8,872 nucleotides of DNA from Thermoplasmatota archaeon (GCA_016930995.1 JAFGFQ010000020.1:1-8872); one strand, 5' to 3'; positions 1 through 6,496 are shown, counted from the first letter of the stretch. Numbers and translations: made by a program. Notes: generated by a model from the letters alone, not told the origin.

Positions 1-9
1 ACCAATAGA

Positions 10-16
10 TTTAAAA
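10..16 (+). promoter_or_regulatory. Possible TATA element for the PH-domain gene
   Basis: TTTAAAA lies 34-40 bases ahead of the ATG at 50. This would place transcription start near 36-42, around the Shine-Dalgarno-like GTGAGGG at 37-43. The element is a weak match and the window edge hides the upstream context. Confidence 0.25.
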
Positions 17-49
17 CTACAACAAAGATGAAGCATGTGAGGGTTGCGG

Positions 50-1165
50 ATGGAAAGAAAAGAACTTCTAAAAAACGAACAGATTGAGCGGATGCTCTCG
101 CCTCACCCATTATCATTTATGAAATTACAGGCACTCTGTATTTTTATCATCGTATGGGGGGTCGTGGTGTGGTGGTTAACACAATTCTCAACGTATTCCA
201 GTACGTTTGATGGCAATGCATGGTATCCCCTTATCCTTTGGGGATTGGTTCTGCTCCTCATCGGTGTCGTTGCGTCACTTCTGGCGATTCAATGGAGCAT
301 CTTTTTCTTATACCTTGGGGTGTTTGCCGGAGGTACCGGTCTTCTTTTCTGGCAGCATTGGGAGAATGAGTCTGCGCTCTTCTTGATGGTGTACTCCATT
401 GCTGTCTCCATTGTTGGTTTTTTAATCGTTGAGTTGTATCGCCGGTCTCATAGATACATCATTTCAAATCTTCGCATCATCTTCAAAGGAGGCCTGTTAA
501 CGAAACGAGAACGGACCATCCGATATGATAAAATTGCGGACATCGATGCGAAACAAGGAATCCTTGGCCAGATCTTTGGTTTCGGGACGATTATCCCGGT
601 CAGTCAATCAGGTTTTGGTCTTGGAAGTGATAAAACCATGGCAGCCGGTGGGCTTGCTGTCGGGACAAAGAAAACCAGATTTTTTGGTTTTGCTGGTGGA
701 GGAAAAGAGGTACAAACACCAATCGCACGGAGTTATTATGAATTACATGGCGTGTATCCGTATAAGAATATCAAACAACTTGTTGAGGACCTCGTGCAAA
801 GCAATGTCCCAACGCAATATCAGAAAGAACAAGTTGAATTCCAAAAACAGCAAGTTGATATCCAAACGCAGATGCGAGACCTGCTTCACAAACAAGTCCG
901 TGAAAGACCAAGGAAAAAAGCAGTAAAACAGTTCATCGAAGAAGAGGATGCAGAGGAAGAAGAACCAGAGGAACACGAAGAGGAAGTGGTGACGAAAAAG
1001 ACGGAGGTAAAACAAGATGCGTTTCCACCAGAACAGGTCGATATCCAGCAACAGATGAAAGAGCTACTGAAAAAACAAAAGACCGTTCGGGTCATTGAAC
1101 CAGAAGAAGAGGACGTCGAAGTAGAAGAGGAGAAAAATCAGGACGAAAAATCAGAATTACCGTAG
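50..1165 (+). CDS. Membrane protein with bPH2 (YdbS/DUF304-type) PH domain and duplicated C-terminal helix
   Basis: The protein has 371 residues and its exact role is unknown. Hydrophobic stretches near residues 27-46, 58-80, 83-101 and 109-130 look like four membrane helices. Then comes a bacterial-type PH domain (about 133-248) with the typical pattern HRYIISNLRIIFKGGLL, RTIRYDKIADID and FGFGTIIPVS. The domain carries a glycine-rich insert at about 186-219. The tail is predicted cytoplasmic: two copies of an amphipathic helix QVDIQxQMxxLLxKQ (268-282 and 329-343), each followed by a basic and then a strongly acidic Glu-rich stretch. I chose ATG at 50 because GTGAGGG at 37-43 is a good ribosome site seven bases ahead; the in-frame TTG at 44 sits too close to it. 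bPH2 proteins are usually membrane-associated, often in stress settings; a scaffold role here is inference. The family call is firm, the function is not. Confidence 0.85.
   Translation: MERKELLKNEQIERMLSPHPLSFMKLQALCIFIIVWGVVVWWLTQFSTYSSTFDGNAWYPLILWGLVLLLIGVVASLLAIQWSIFFLYLGVFAGGTGLLFWQHWENESALFLMVYSIAVSIVGFLIVELYRRSHRYIISNLRIIFKGGLLTKRERTIRYDKIADIDAKQGILGQIFGFGTIIPVSQSGFGLGSDKTMAAGGLAVGTKKTRFFGFAGGGKEVQTPIARSYYELHGVYPYKNIKQLVEDLVQSNVPTQYQKEQVEFQKQQVDIQTQMRDLLHKQVRERPRKKAVKQFIEEEDAEEEEPEEHEEEVVTKKTEVKQDAFPPEQVDIQQQMKELLKKQKTVRVIEPEEEDVEVEEEKNQDEKSELP
851..1078 (+). repeat. Duplicated 15-residue helix motif within the PH-domain protein tail
   Basis: Copy 1 is at 851-895 and copy 2 at 1034-1078, 183 bases (61 codons) apart. 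They encode QVDIQTQMRDLLHKQ and QVDIQQQMKELLKKQ: 11 of 15 residues are identical and the other four are mostly conservative changes. Both copies are followed by a basic run, a hydrophobic pair and an acidic block, so the repeated unit may be longer than the core. The DNA has diverged at third codon positions, so this is an old, protein-level repeat, not a recent duplication. Confidence 0.8.
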
Positions 1166-1172
1166 GGATATC

Positions 1173-1182
1173 TTTATAAAAT
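1173..1182 (+). promoter_or_regulatory. Archaeal TATA box for pdaD
   Basis: TTTATAAAAT matches the archaeal TATA consensus and is centred about 28 bases before the ATG at 1206, so the pdaD transcript should be leaderless or nearly so. GGAG at 1197-1200, five bases ahead of the start, would act only if transcription begins a little earlier. A perfect 16-base palindrome (1179-1194, AAATAAAATTTTATTT) overlaps the 3' part of the box. Confidence 0.65.
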
Positions 1183-1205
1183 AAAATTTTATTTATGGAG
1201 AATCA

Positions 1206-1757
1206 ATGGTACCAAAAAGAGTTTTTTTTACAAAAGGTGTTGGGAGGCATAAGCATGAGCTGCAATCATTTGAGCTTGCATTACGTGATGCTGATATCGA
1301 ACAATGCAACCTCGTGTATGTCTCAAGCATTATCCCTCCGCATTGTACAGTCATCACAAAAGATAAAGGAGTCAAAGAGCTGAACGCCGGTGAAATCACC
1401 TATGTGGTAATGTCAAGGAATTCGACGAATGAACCCAACAGGCTCATCGGTGCAGCCGTTGGTATCGCATTACCGAAGGACCGCTCGAACTACGGATATA
1501 TCTCTGAGCACCATTCTTTTGGAATCACCGGAAAGAAACTTGAGGATTACACAGAGGACCTTGCGGCAACCATGCTGGCAACCACGCTTGGGCTGGAGTT
1601 CGATCCTGACAAAGCATGGGATAAACGCAAGCAAGAGTACAAAATGAGCGGGCAGATCGTCCGAACCCAAAGCGTTGCACAGACTGCAGAGGGTGATAAA
1701 AACGGGTTGTGGACCACGGTCCTTGCTGCTGCGGTGTTCATGGAAAACGATGGGTAA
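1206..1757 (+). CDS. pdaD: Pyruvoyl-dependent arginine decarboxylase
   Basis: PdaD (EC 4.1.1.19) converts arginine to agmatine and CO2 in the cytosol. In archaea agmatine feeds polyamine synthesis and the agmatidine modification of tRNA-Ile. The 183-residue protein matches the Methanosarcina/Archaeoglobus branch: [20 protein letters not shown] at the N-terminus, YVSSIIPP in the middle, [25 protein letters not shown] and [16 protein letters not shown] at the end. By family knowledge the proenzyme cuts itself between Ser40 and Ser41, giving a short beta chain and an alpha chain whose new N-terminus becomes the pyruvoyl group. Glu101 in the ISEHH motif corresponds to the catalytic Glu of the family. 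All key residues are present and length is normal. It has its own promoter, 40 bases after the PH-domain gene, so it need not be co-transcribed with it. Confidence 0.96.
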   Translation: MVPKRVFFTKGVGRHKHELQSFELALRDADIEQCNLVYVSSIIPPHCTVITKDKGVKELNAGEITYVVMSRNSTNEPNRLIGAAVGIALPKDRSNYGYISEHHSFGITGKKLEDYTEDLAATMLATTLGLEFDPDKAWDKRKQEYKMSGQIVRTQSVAQTAEGDKNGLWTTVLAAAVFMENDG

Positions 1758-1758
1758 G

Positions 1759-1773
1759 TAGGATACATTCCTA
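1759..1773. other. Small inverted repeat between convergent genes
   Basis: TAGGA (1759-1763) and TCCTA (1769-1773) form a five-pair stem with a five-base loop directly after the pdaD stop. No strong T-run follows on either strand, so it may be a weak terminator or chance. It is the only structure I see in the 60-base gap between pdaD and the minus-strand peptidase-like gene. Confidence 0.25.
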
Positions 1774-1817
1774 TAGGGTGTTACGTTTCATTATTCTGAA
1801 CAATAGTGATTCACGTT

Positions 1818-2804
1818 TTAGTCTACCTCTGAAATAATCAGGGCATACCAGCCAAGCCCGCCAAACCTCGTGATACCGAAATCAAAATACTCTTCAATCC
1901 ACCAGGATGCTTTCCCAGGAAAGGGCGAAGTGAAGTTCACTGAAAAGACATCGTAGGATACCACGCTTGCGTCGTTATGTTCCAAGGGAGTCGGAGACGG
2001 ATTGGCTTCGTTCTGAAACGGATCTGATAACGCGATGAACCCATTCCGATTAATACCCGCAATCGCGACATAATGACCAAGGAATGTTTGAAAGACTACT
2101 GCATGAGAATTATAGAGCAGAAGATTAACGATGACCCCACTATTATTCTGAACGTGATCAACAATAAAAGAGAACTCTGGATTCCATATCCCTTCCACGG
2201 TATAGTGGTCTTGCAGACCAGCCTGCTGAATCCATTGTTTTGCTCCCTTCTCAAGGGAACATGCGAGGGTCCCTGGAACCCCACGGACGAACGGAAAACG
2301 GCAAAAATTGGTGTTGCAATACCAGGCCAGTGTCTCGATGAGCTCCTTTGCACCTCGCCCTTGTCTCCAGCGGGACTCTACATCATTGACATTATTGAAA
2401 TTATGATCATCTTGCATCGGACCTGGTGTTGGAGCACCAATCGTATTACAATTTTTTACAAGGGGATACGTATCATTCCCGTCACCAGGATACCCAAGCG
2501 GGTCCTCATGCTTTGAGTCAAACCACCAGAAAATATCAGCCAGACTTGTTGGAGCACAAAAGGACCACAGCCCTCCGATGAACAACCATATGCTCTGTCG
2601 TTGTTTCCAGGTATCTTGCTTCTGGCTAAAATCAGGCAGACCGTTCGGAGCGTAATTCGGATATGCGGGAAGATAATACCATCCATCTTCACCAGTTTGT
2701 TTAGATGAAGAGGCTTGCAGGTCAGAACTCAAAACAGAAGCAGAGATCGTTGAAAGAATAACGATGATAAGTATTAAAACTGAACAGAAACCCTTTGTAG
2801 TCAT
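1818..2804 (-). CDS. Secreted papain/C39-like cysteine peptidase-type protein
   Basis: The 328-residue protein begins with a signal peptide (hydrophobic core about residues 8-26, then Ser/Ala-rich) and should be exported. The mature part fits a papain-like C39-type fold with a Cys-His-Asp set: Cys83 in SFCAPTSLADIFWWFDSK, His244 in GHYVAIAG and Asp261 in ALSDPF. The patterns WWFDSK, YPLV, DDHNFNNV and the helical LEKGAKQWIQQAGL resemble a family of secreted archaeal and bacterial cysteine-peptidase-like proteins that I recall without a firm name. Four further cysteines (119, 163, 168, 182) could form disulfides outside the cell, and there are three N-glycosylation sequons (N110, N220, N290). 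It carries no dockerin, PKD or membrane anchor. It has its own TATA box and a GGGGG ribosome site four bases before the ATG. Peptidase activity is inferred; a binding or inactive role is possible. Confidence 0.75.
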   Translation of the reverse strand: MTTKGFCSVLILIIVILSTISASVLSSDLQASSSKQTGEDGWYYLPAYPNYAPNGLPDFSQKQDTWKQRQSIWLFIGGLWSFCAPTSLADIFWWFDSKHEDPLGYPGDGNDTYPLVKNCNTIGAPTPGPMQDDHNFNNVNDVESRWRQGRGAKELIETLAWYCNTNFCRFPFVRGVPGTLACSLEKGAKQWIQQAGLQDHYTVEGIWNPEFSFIVDHVQNNSGVIVNLLLYNSHAVVFQTFLGHYVAIAGINRNGFIALSDPFQNEANPSPTPLEHNDASVVSYDVFSVNFTSPFPGKASWWIEEYFDFGITRFGGLGWYALIISEVD

Positions 2805-2837
2805 TTTCCCCCTATAGAATCATTATAGATGTTCTTC

Positions 2838-2845
2838 TATTTATA
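2838..2845 (-). promoter_or_regulatory. TATA box for the secreted peptidase-like gene
   Basis: Read on the minus strand this is TATAAATA, centred about 38 bases before the ATG at 2804. Transcription would start near 2816, leaving a leader of about 12 bases that holds the AGGGGG ribosome site. Two imperfect 10-base direct repeats (ending CCTAT on the plus strand, 2841-2860) overlap or abut it upstream. Confidence 0.55.
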
Positions 2846-2916
2846 CCTATTTTAACCTATTACTCTCATCTCCGATTGTGCCTCTCTATTTTGTTGATTA
2901 TGTCAGTTAAAAAGAA

Positions 2917-2923
2917 TTTATAT
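2917..2923 (+). promoter_or_regulatory. TATA box for ppsA
   Basis: TTTATAT preceded by the purine-rich AAAAAGAA, which resembles a BRE, lies 42-48 bases ahead of the ppsA start at 2965. The predicted transcription start is near 2945-2947, giving a leader of about 20 bases that contains AAAGGAGAG. The gene at 1818-2804 is transcribed away from the same 160-base gap. Confidence 0.55.
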
Positions 2924-2940
2924 GGTAGTTCGCAATAACC

Positions 2941-2956
2941 CTCCTCATGAAAGGAG
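2941..2956 (+). promoter_or_regulatory. Hairpin that could cover the ppsA ribosome site
   Basis: CTCCT (2941-2945) is the exact complement of AGGAG (2952-2956), with a six-base loop CATGAA. The right arm is the Shine-Dalgarno sequence of ppsA. Whether the left arm is in the mRNA depends on the exact transcription start, predicted within a few bases of it. Confidence 0.35.
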
Positions 2957-2964
2957 AGATATCA

Positions 2965-5367
2965 ATGATACAGGAGTTTGTAAAATGGTTTGAAGATCTC
3001 ACTATCGGTGATGTGCCTTCAGTTGGTGGGAAAAATGCCTCTCTTGGAGAAATGATTCGAAATCTCGGCCAAAAAGGAGTCCGAGTACCATCAGGTTTTG
3101 CTATCACTGCATATGCCTATAAATATATGATTGAAAAAGCAGGGATTGACGTTAAAATTAAAGAAATATTAAAAGACCTTAATACCCATGATGTGACAGA
3201 CCTTGCAGCCCGAGGCCAAAAGATACGTACTCTTATTAAAAGTTATCCTATCCCCCCTGAACTCGAAGAAAGCATCAGAAAACATTACCGGGAGATGGAA
3301 TTCCGATACGGCGAAAATGTTGATGTTGCGGTACGAAGTAGCGCCACCGCAGAGGATCTCCCGGATGCAAGTTTCGCTGGACAGCAAGAGACCTATCTAA
3401 ACGTCCGAGGGGAAGATGAACTTATCGAAAAAGTACGGGAATGCTTCGCATCCCTGTTTACAAACCGAGCAATCTCCTATAGAGTGGATAAGGGATTTGA
3501 TCATTTCAGCGTGTATCTCTCTGTTGGTGTCCAGAAAATGGTACGGTCAGATCTCGCTTGCTCAGGTGTAATGTTCTCGATTGATACGGAAAGCGGTTTT
3601 ACCGATGCTGTCTATATCACCGGTGCGTACGGTCTTGGTGAAAACGTTGTCCAGGGCGCAGTCAACCCTGACCAGTTCTACGTCTTCAAACCTACCTTAC
3701 ATAAGGGTTTCAAACCCATTCTTGAGAAGAAACTTGGATCAAAAGAAAAACGACTTATTTACGGTCCGACTGGGACGAAACAGACGAAAGTCAGTCCTGC
3801 AGAGCAATCAAAATTCGTTATTAATGACGAGGAACTCTTAACCCTTGCACGATGGGCTTGTATCATCGAGGACCATTACAAAAAACCCATGGACATCGAA
3901 TGGGCGAAGGACGGACAGACTGGGGAGCTATTCATTGTCCAGGCACGCCCGGAGACCGTGCATTCCCAGAAGAATGTCGCGGTGATGAAAACCTATGTCC
4001 TTGACGAAAAAGGAACCCTGCTGGTTGAAGGAGAAGCAGTAGGAAGCAAGATAGGTCAGGGGCAGGTCAACATCATCAAAGATGCCAAAGACATCAGTCA
4101 GTTTAAAGCAGGTCAAGTGCTGGTTACTGATATGACAGACCCAGACTGGGAGCCTATCATGAAGATTGCTGGTGCAATCGTCACGAACCGAGGTGGACGT
4201 ACCTGTCATGCCGCAATCATCTCCCGTGAGCTGGGAATCCCTTGTGTCATCGGTACTGGGGACGGCACCGAGGTTATCAAGAACGGCACGAACATCACTA
4301 TCGACTGCTCCGAAGGAGTCGGCAGGATTTACAATGGACTGCTGAAGTTCCATGTTGATGAGGTAAAACTTGATCAACTCCCGAAAACCAAAACGATGAT
4401 CATGATGAACGTCGGGGTCCCAGAGCAGGCCTTCCAACAGGGACAAATCCCAAACAATGGTGTCGGGCTTGCACGTGAAGAATTTATCATTAACTCGTAT
4501 ATCGGCATTCATCCTCTTGCGTTACTGGAGTATGAAACATTAAAAAAGAAAGCGGCAAAGGACAAGAAAATCGCAGAGGTCATCAAAAAGATTGACCAAC
4601 GCAGTGCCAGCTATGATAATAAAGTCGAATTCTTCGTTGACAACCTTGCACGAGGCATTGCAAAGATTGCAGCGGGGTTCTACCCAAATGATGTTATCGT
4701 GCGTATGTCTGATTTTAAATCAAACGAATATGCAAACCTCATTGGCGGCTATCTGTACGAACCCAGGGAACATAACCCGATGATTGGCTGGCGTGGGGCA
4801 TCACGTTACTACGATGAGAAATACAAGCCAGCGTTCGGACTTGAATGTATTGCATTAAAAAAAGCACGAAATGAGATGGGACTGACCAACATCAAACCTA
4901 TGATACCATTCTGCCGGACTCCAGATGAAGGACGAAAGGTCATCTCAGTTATGAACGAATACGGTCTGAAACAAGGGGAAAACGGGTTGGAAGTCTATGT
5001 GATGTGTGAAATCCCCTCTAACGTGATTGTCGCAGATCAGTTCTCAGAGGTGTTCGATGGATTCAGCATTGGGTCCAACGACCTAACCCAGCTCACATTA
5101 GGATTAGATCGTGACTCCGATTTGGTCGCTCATATCTTTGATGAGCGGAACGACGCGGTGAAAAGACTTGTCTCACAGGTGATAACGGTTGCTCATAACC
5201 ACCAGCCTCGGCGAAAAGTGGGTATCTGTGGGCAGGCGCCCTCTGATTTCCCTGAATTTGCAGAGTTCCTCGTTGAATGCGGCATCGACAGCATCTCGTT
5301 GAACCCTGATACGGTCATCAAAACACGGTTAAAAATCGCAGAAACGGAGAGACGACTCGGAAGATAA
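2965..5367 (+). CDS. ppsA: Phosphoenolpyruvate synthase (pyruvate, water dikinase)
   Basis: PpsA (EC 2.7.9.2) turns pyruvate, ATP and water into PEP, AMP and phosphate in the cytosol, the entry step of gluconeogenesis in many archaea. The 800-residue length is normal. The N-terminal ATP-grasp part (about 1-340) shows SVGGKNASLGEM, VRSSATAEDLPDASFAGQQET and GAYGLGENVVQGAVNPDQF. The mobile phosphohistidine domain (about 375-455) has TNRGGRTCHAAIISRELGIP with His415 as the phosphorylated residue. The C-terminal TIM barrel (about 480-795) has VMCEIPSNV, GFSIGSNDLTQLTLGLDRD and GICGQAPSD, with Cys755 as the catalytic acid. The start at 2965 is preferred because AAAGGAGAG lies six bases ahead; the in-frame ATG at 2947 lies before this site. 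It stands alone as a transcript, with its own promoter and terminator. Confidence 0.98.
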   Translation: MIQEFVKWFEDLTIGDVPSVGGKNASLGEMIRNLGQKGVRVPSGFAITAYAYKYMIEKAGIDVKIKEILKDLNTHDVTDLAARGQKIRTLIKSYPIPPELEESIRKHYREMEFRYGENVDVAVRSSATAEDLPDASFAGQQETYLNVRGEDELIEKVRECFASLFTNRAISYRVDKGFDHFSVYLSVGVQKMVRSDLACSGVMFSIDTESGFTDAVYITGAYGLGENVVQGAVNPDQFYVFKPTLHKGFKPILEKKLGSKEKRLIYGPTGTKQTKVSPAEQSKFVINDEELLTLARWACIIEDHYKKPMDIEWAKDGQTGELFIVQARPETVHSQKNVAVMKTYVLDEKGTLLVEGEAVGSKIGQGQVNIIKDAKDISQFKAGQVLVTDMTDPDWEPIMKIAGAIVTNRGGRTCHAAIISRELGIPCVIGTGDGTEVIKNGTNITIDCSEGVGRIYNGLLKFHVDEVKLDQLPKTKTMIMMNVGVPEQAFQQGQIPNNGVGLAREEFIINSYIGIHPLALLEYETLKKKAAKDKKIAEVIKKIDQRSASYDNKVEFFVDNLARGIAKIAAGFYPNDVIVRMSDFKSNEYANLIGGYLYEPREHNPMIGWRGASRYYDEKYKPAFGLECIALKKARNEMGLTNIKPMIPFCRTPDEGRKVISVMNEYGLKQGENGLEVYVMCEIPSNVIVADQFSEVFDGFSIGSNDLTQLTLGLDRDSDLVAHIFDERNDAVKRLVSQVITVAHNHQPRRKVGICGQAPSDFPEFAEFLVECGIDSISLNPDTVIKTRLKIAETERRLGR

Positions 5368-5387
5368 CCTTCCGTTTTTCTTTTTTT
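5358..5387 (+). terminator. Hairpin plus T-tract terminator of ppsA
   Basis: CGGAAG (5358-5363) pairs perfectly with CTTCCG (5369-5374) around a five-base loop, followed at once by TTTTTCTTTTTTT (5375-5387). The TAA stop of ppsA (5365-5367) lies in the loop, so the left arm is made of the last codons. T-tracts alone can stop archaeal RNA polymerase; the stem makes this look like a bacterial intrinsic terminator. Confidence 0.8.
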
Positions 5388-5413
5388 GATACACCCTACG
5401 CTTGTCTGAAAAG

Positions 5414-5419
5414 TATTTA
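5414..5419 (+). promoter_or_regulatory. Possible TATA element for the HisA-like/DUF2240 operon
   Basis: TATTTA, preceded by GAAAAG, is centred about 28 bases before the ATG at 5445. There is no Shine-Dalgarno sequence ahead of that ATG, so a leaderless transcript is likely. Confidence 0.4.
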
Positions 5420-5444
5420 GTAGGCATAATGATTGCTCCTTTGT

Positions 5445-6014
5445 ATGAATATCATCCCACTGGTTTCCATCAACAAAGGAACATTGTTCGATGGAAGAGA
5501 AGGAGCCGCCCTCTCCCTTGATGATCTGTTTAAACGTGTCGAGAAGGATTCAATGCTATATGTCCTTGACTACGATGGCATAGAGAGGAACAATCCGAAT
5601 TTCGAGCTGTACCAACGGTTGACAGAGCATTGTACCCTTTGGATTGACAATGGTCCTCGACGGCTTGATGATGTGATGGATACTATCATGGCAGGTGCCA
5701 CAAATATCACACTGCGACAGAACCTCTGGCCAGATATGGATATGCTTGATGTTCAGGATATCACTGATGATGAAATCTACCTTGATTTAAGTACACAGCA
5801 TCAGGAGAACAAAACATTACATGTTCCCTATGCTGGTGACATCGGAATCATCCTCTTCAACGAAGAAACCCTCTATGGCGGCCTTTCAAAAGAAATGACT
5901 TCACAGCAGAATATTGTTCTTTATGCGAGTTCAACAGAGAAAATACTTTTCTGGGACCAACAAGGAATTAAAGGAGTTATTCTTGATTTACGGAAAAAAC
6001 AAGGAGCATCCTGA
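5445..6014 (+). CDS. HisA-related compact TIM-barrel protein (COG1411-like), function unknown
   Basis: This 189-residue protein resembles the archaeal group described as related to ProFAR isomerase (HisA), though it is shorter than the roughly 240 residues of HisA. Eight strand-like segments can be placed: residues 1-9, 37-46, 63-69, 87-93, 110-116, 133-140, 156-162 and 177-182, so the barrel seems complete but with short connections. The strand-1 Asp that is catalytic in HisA is replaced (PLVSI, Ser8). A strand-5 Asp is kept (YLDLS, Asp114). The glycine-rich phosphate loops expected after strands 7 and 8 are absent (YASS and ILDLRKK instead). So I do not expect HisA activity. I start at ATG 5445, which fits a leaderless mRNA, not at the in-frame TTG 5433. 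The stop overlaps the start of the DUF2240 gene, so the two are translationally coupled. The fold call is fair; substrate and role are unknown. Confidence 0.7.
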   Translation: MNIIPLVSINKGTLFDGREGAALSLDDLFKRVEKDSMLYVLDYDGIERNNPNFELYQRLTEHCTLWIDNGPRRLDDVMDTIMAGATNITLRQNLWPDMDMLDVQDITDDEIYLDLSTQHQENKTLHVPYAGDIGIILFNEETLYGGLSKEMTSQQNIVLYASSTEKILFWDQQGIKGVILDLRKKQGAS

Positions 6015-6496
6015 TGGATTCGGAAGAGAAAATCATCATCGCCTTCATCTTCAACCGCAGTGGAAAAACCGGGTTACCCGAGGCAGAATTCTATCTTCCA
6101 CTCGCCATGGAGCTTGGGTGGCTCTCCACAAAAGAAGCCCAAGAGTTTGTGAAAAACGCTCTCAAACAAGGCTTGCTGGTGAGAAAAGATGAACTGCTGC
6201 AACCGAATTTTTCGGTTACTAACGTAACAATCCCATTAGGCTTTTCTCCTTCAAAACAACTTTTTACTAAGACTTCTGAGGCACATCCGGAAAGAACACT
6301 TCTCCAGAAGATCATCGACCATATCTGTGAAACAACCCATCAGTCCCATCATGAGATAGAACAAGAGATAGCAACGGAAGAAAAAGAAAAAAATATTCTC
6401 CCGGAGGTTGCTGCCGTCATCATTGCAGTAAAGCATCACGTCGATATTACTGAGTGGTACACGGATGTCGACTATGCTCTTTTTCAAAGGAAATAA
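6014..6496 (+). CDS. DUF2240 family archaeal protein
   Basis: The 160-residue protein matches the archaeal DUF2240 family, which has no known function. The N-terminal half (about 3-58) reads like a helical or winged-helix-type unit, with MELGWLSTKEAQEFVKNAL and then GLLVRKDELLQPNF, a pattern suggesting growth from small helices into a short beta hairpin. The C-terminal half is helical, with a charged stretch (117-127) and the family-typical ending LPEVAAVIIAVKHHVDIT (129-146). Its start uses TGATG, sharing one base with the previous stop, and AAGGAG at 6001-6006 lies seven bases ahead, the clearest coupling signal in the window. There is no signal peptide or membrane helix. DNA or RNA binding is possible from the winged-helix-like look but is inference. 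Its last 13 bases overlap the end of the opposing permease gene. Confidence 0.8.
   Translation: MDSEEKIIIAFIFNRSGKTGLPEAEFYLPLAMELGWLSTKEAQEFVKNALKQGLLVRKDELLQPNFSVTNVTIPLGFSPSKQLFTKTSEAHPERTLLQKIIDHICETTHQSHHEIEQEIATEEKEKNILPEVAAVIIAVKHHVDITEWYTDVDYALFQRK
6378..6395 (-). terminator. Likely T-tract terminator for the minus-strand OB-fold/TctA transcript
   Basis: On the minus strand this reads TATTTTTTTCTTTTTCTT, about 90-105 bases beyond the permease stop at 6484. Oligo-T tracts are known archaeal termination signals. It lies antisense to the Lys/Glu-rich segment of the DUF2240 gene, so it may also just reflect that coding sequence. Confidence 0.4.

Noticed and set aside
44..46. TTG as start of the PH-domain gene
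   Set aside because: It touches the ribosome site GTGAGGG; ATG at 50 has ideal spacing.
743..1051. A minus-strand open frame rich in Phe, Leu and Cys
   Set aside because: The hydrophobic look comes from reading the Glu/Lys-rich tail codons (GAA, GAG, AAA) in reverse; no start signal.
2073..2516. A 147-codon open frame on the plus strand
   Set aside because: It is antisense to the peptidase-like gene, whose reading frame has a signal peptide and conserved motifs; the plus-strand product shows no domain.
2947..2949. ATG as start of ppsA, adding six residues
   Set aside because: It lies before AAAGGAGAG and near the predicted transcription start; the added residues are not family-like and mostly translate the ribosome site.
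3928..4512. A 194-codon open frame on the minus strand
   Set aside because: It lies wholly antisense to the conserved phosphohistidine and linker region of ppsA, has no ribosome site or recognisable domain, and its sequence reads as a reverse image of the ppsA codons.
5763..5790. TGATGATGA-like string suggesting a C box of a C/D guide RNA
   Set aside because: It lies inside the HisA-like coding frame and I see no matching D box or second C'/D' pair at suitable spacing.
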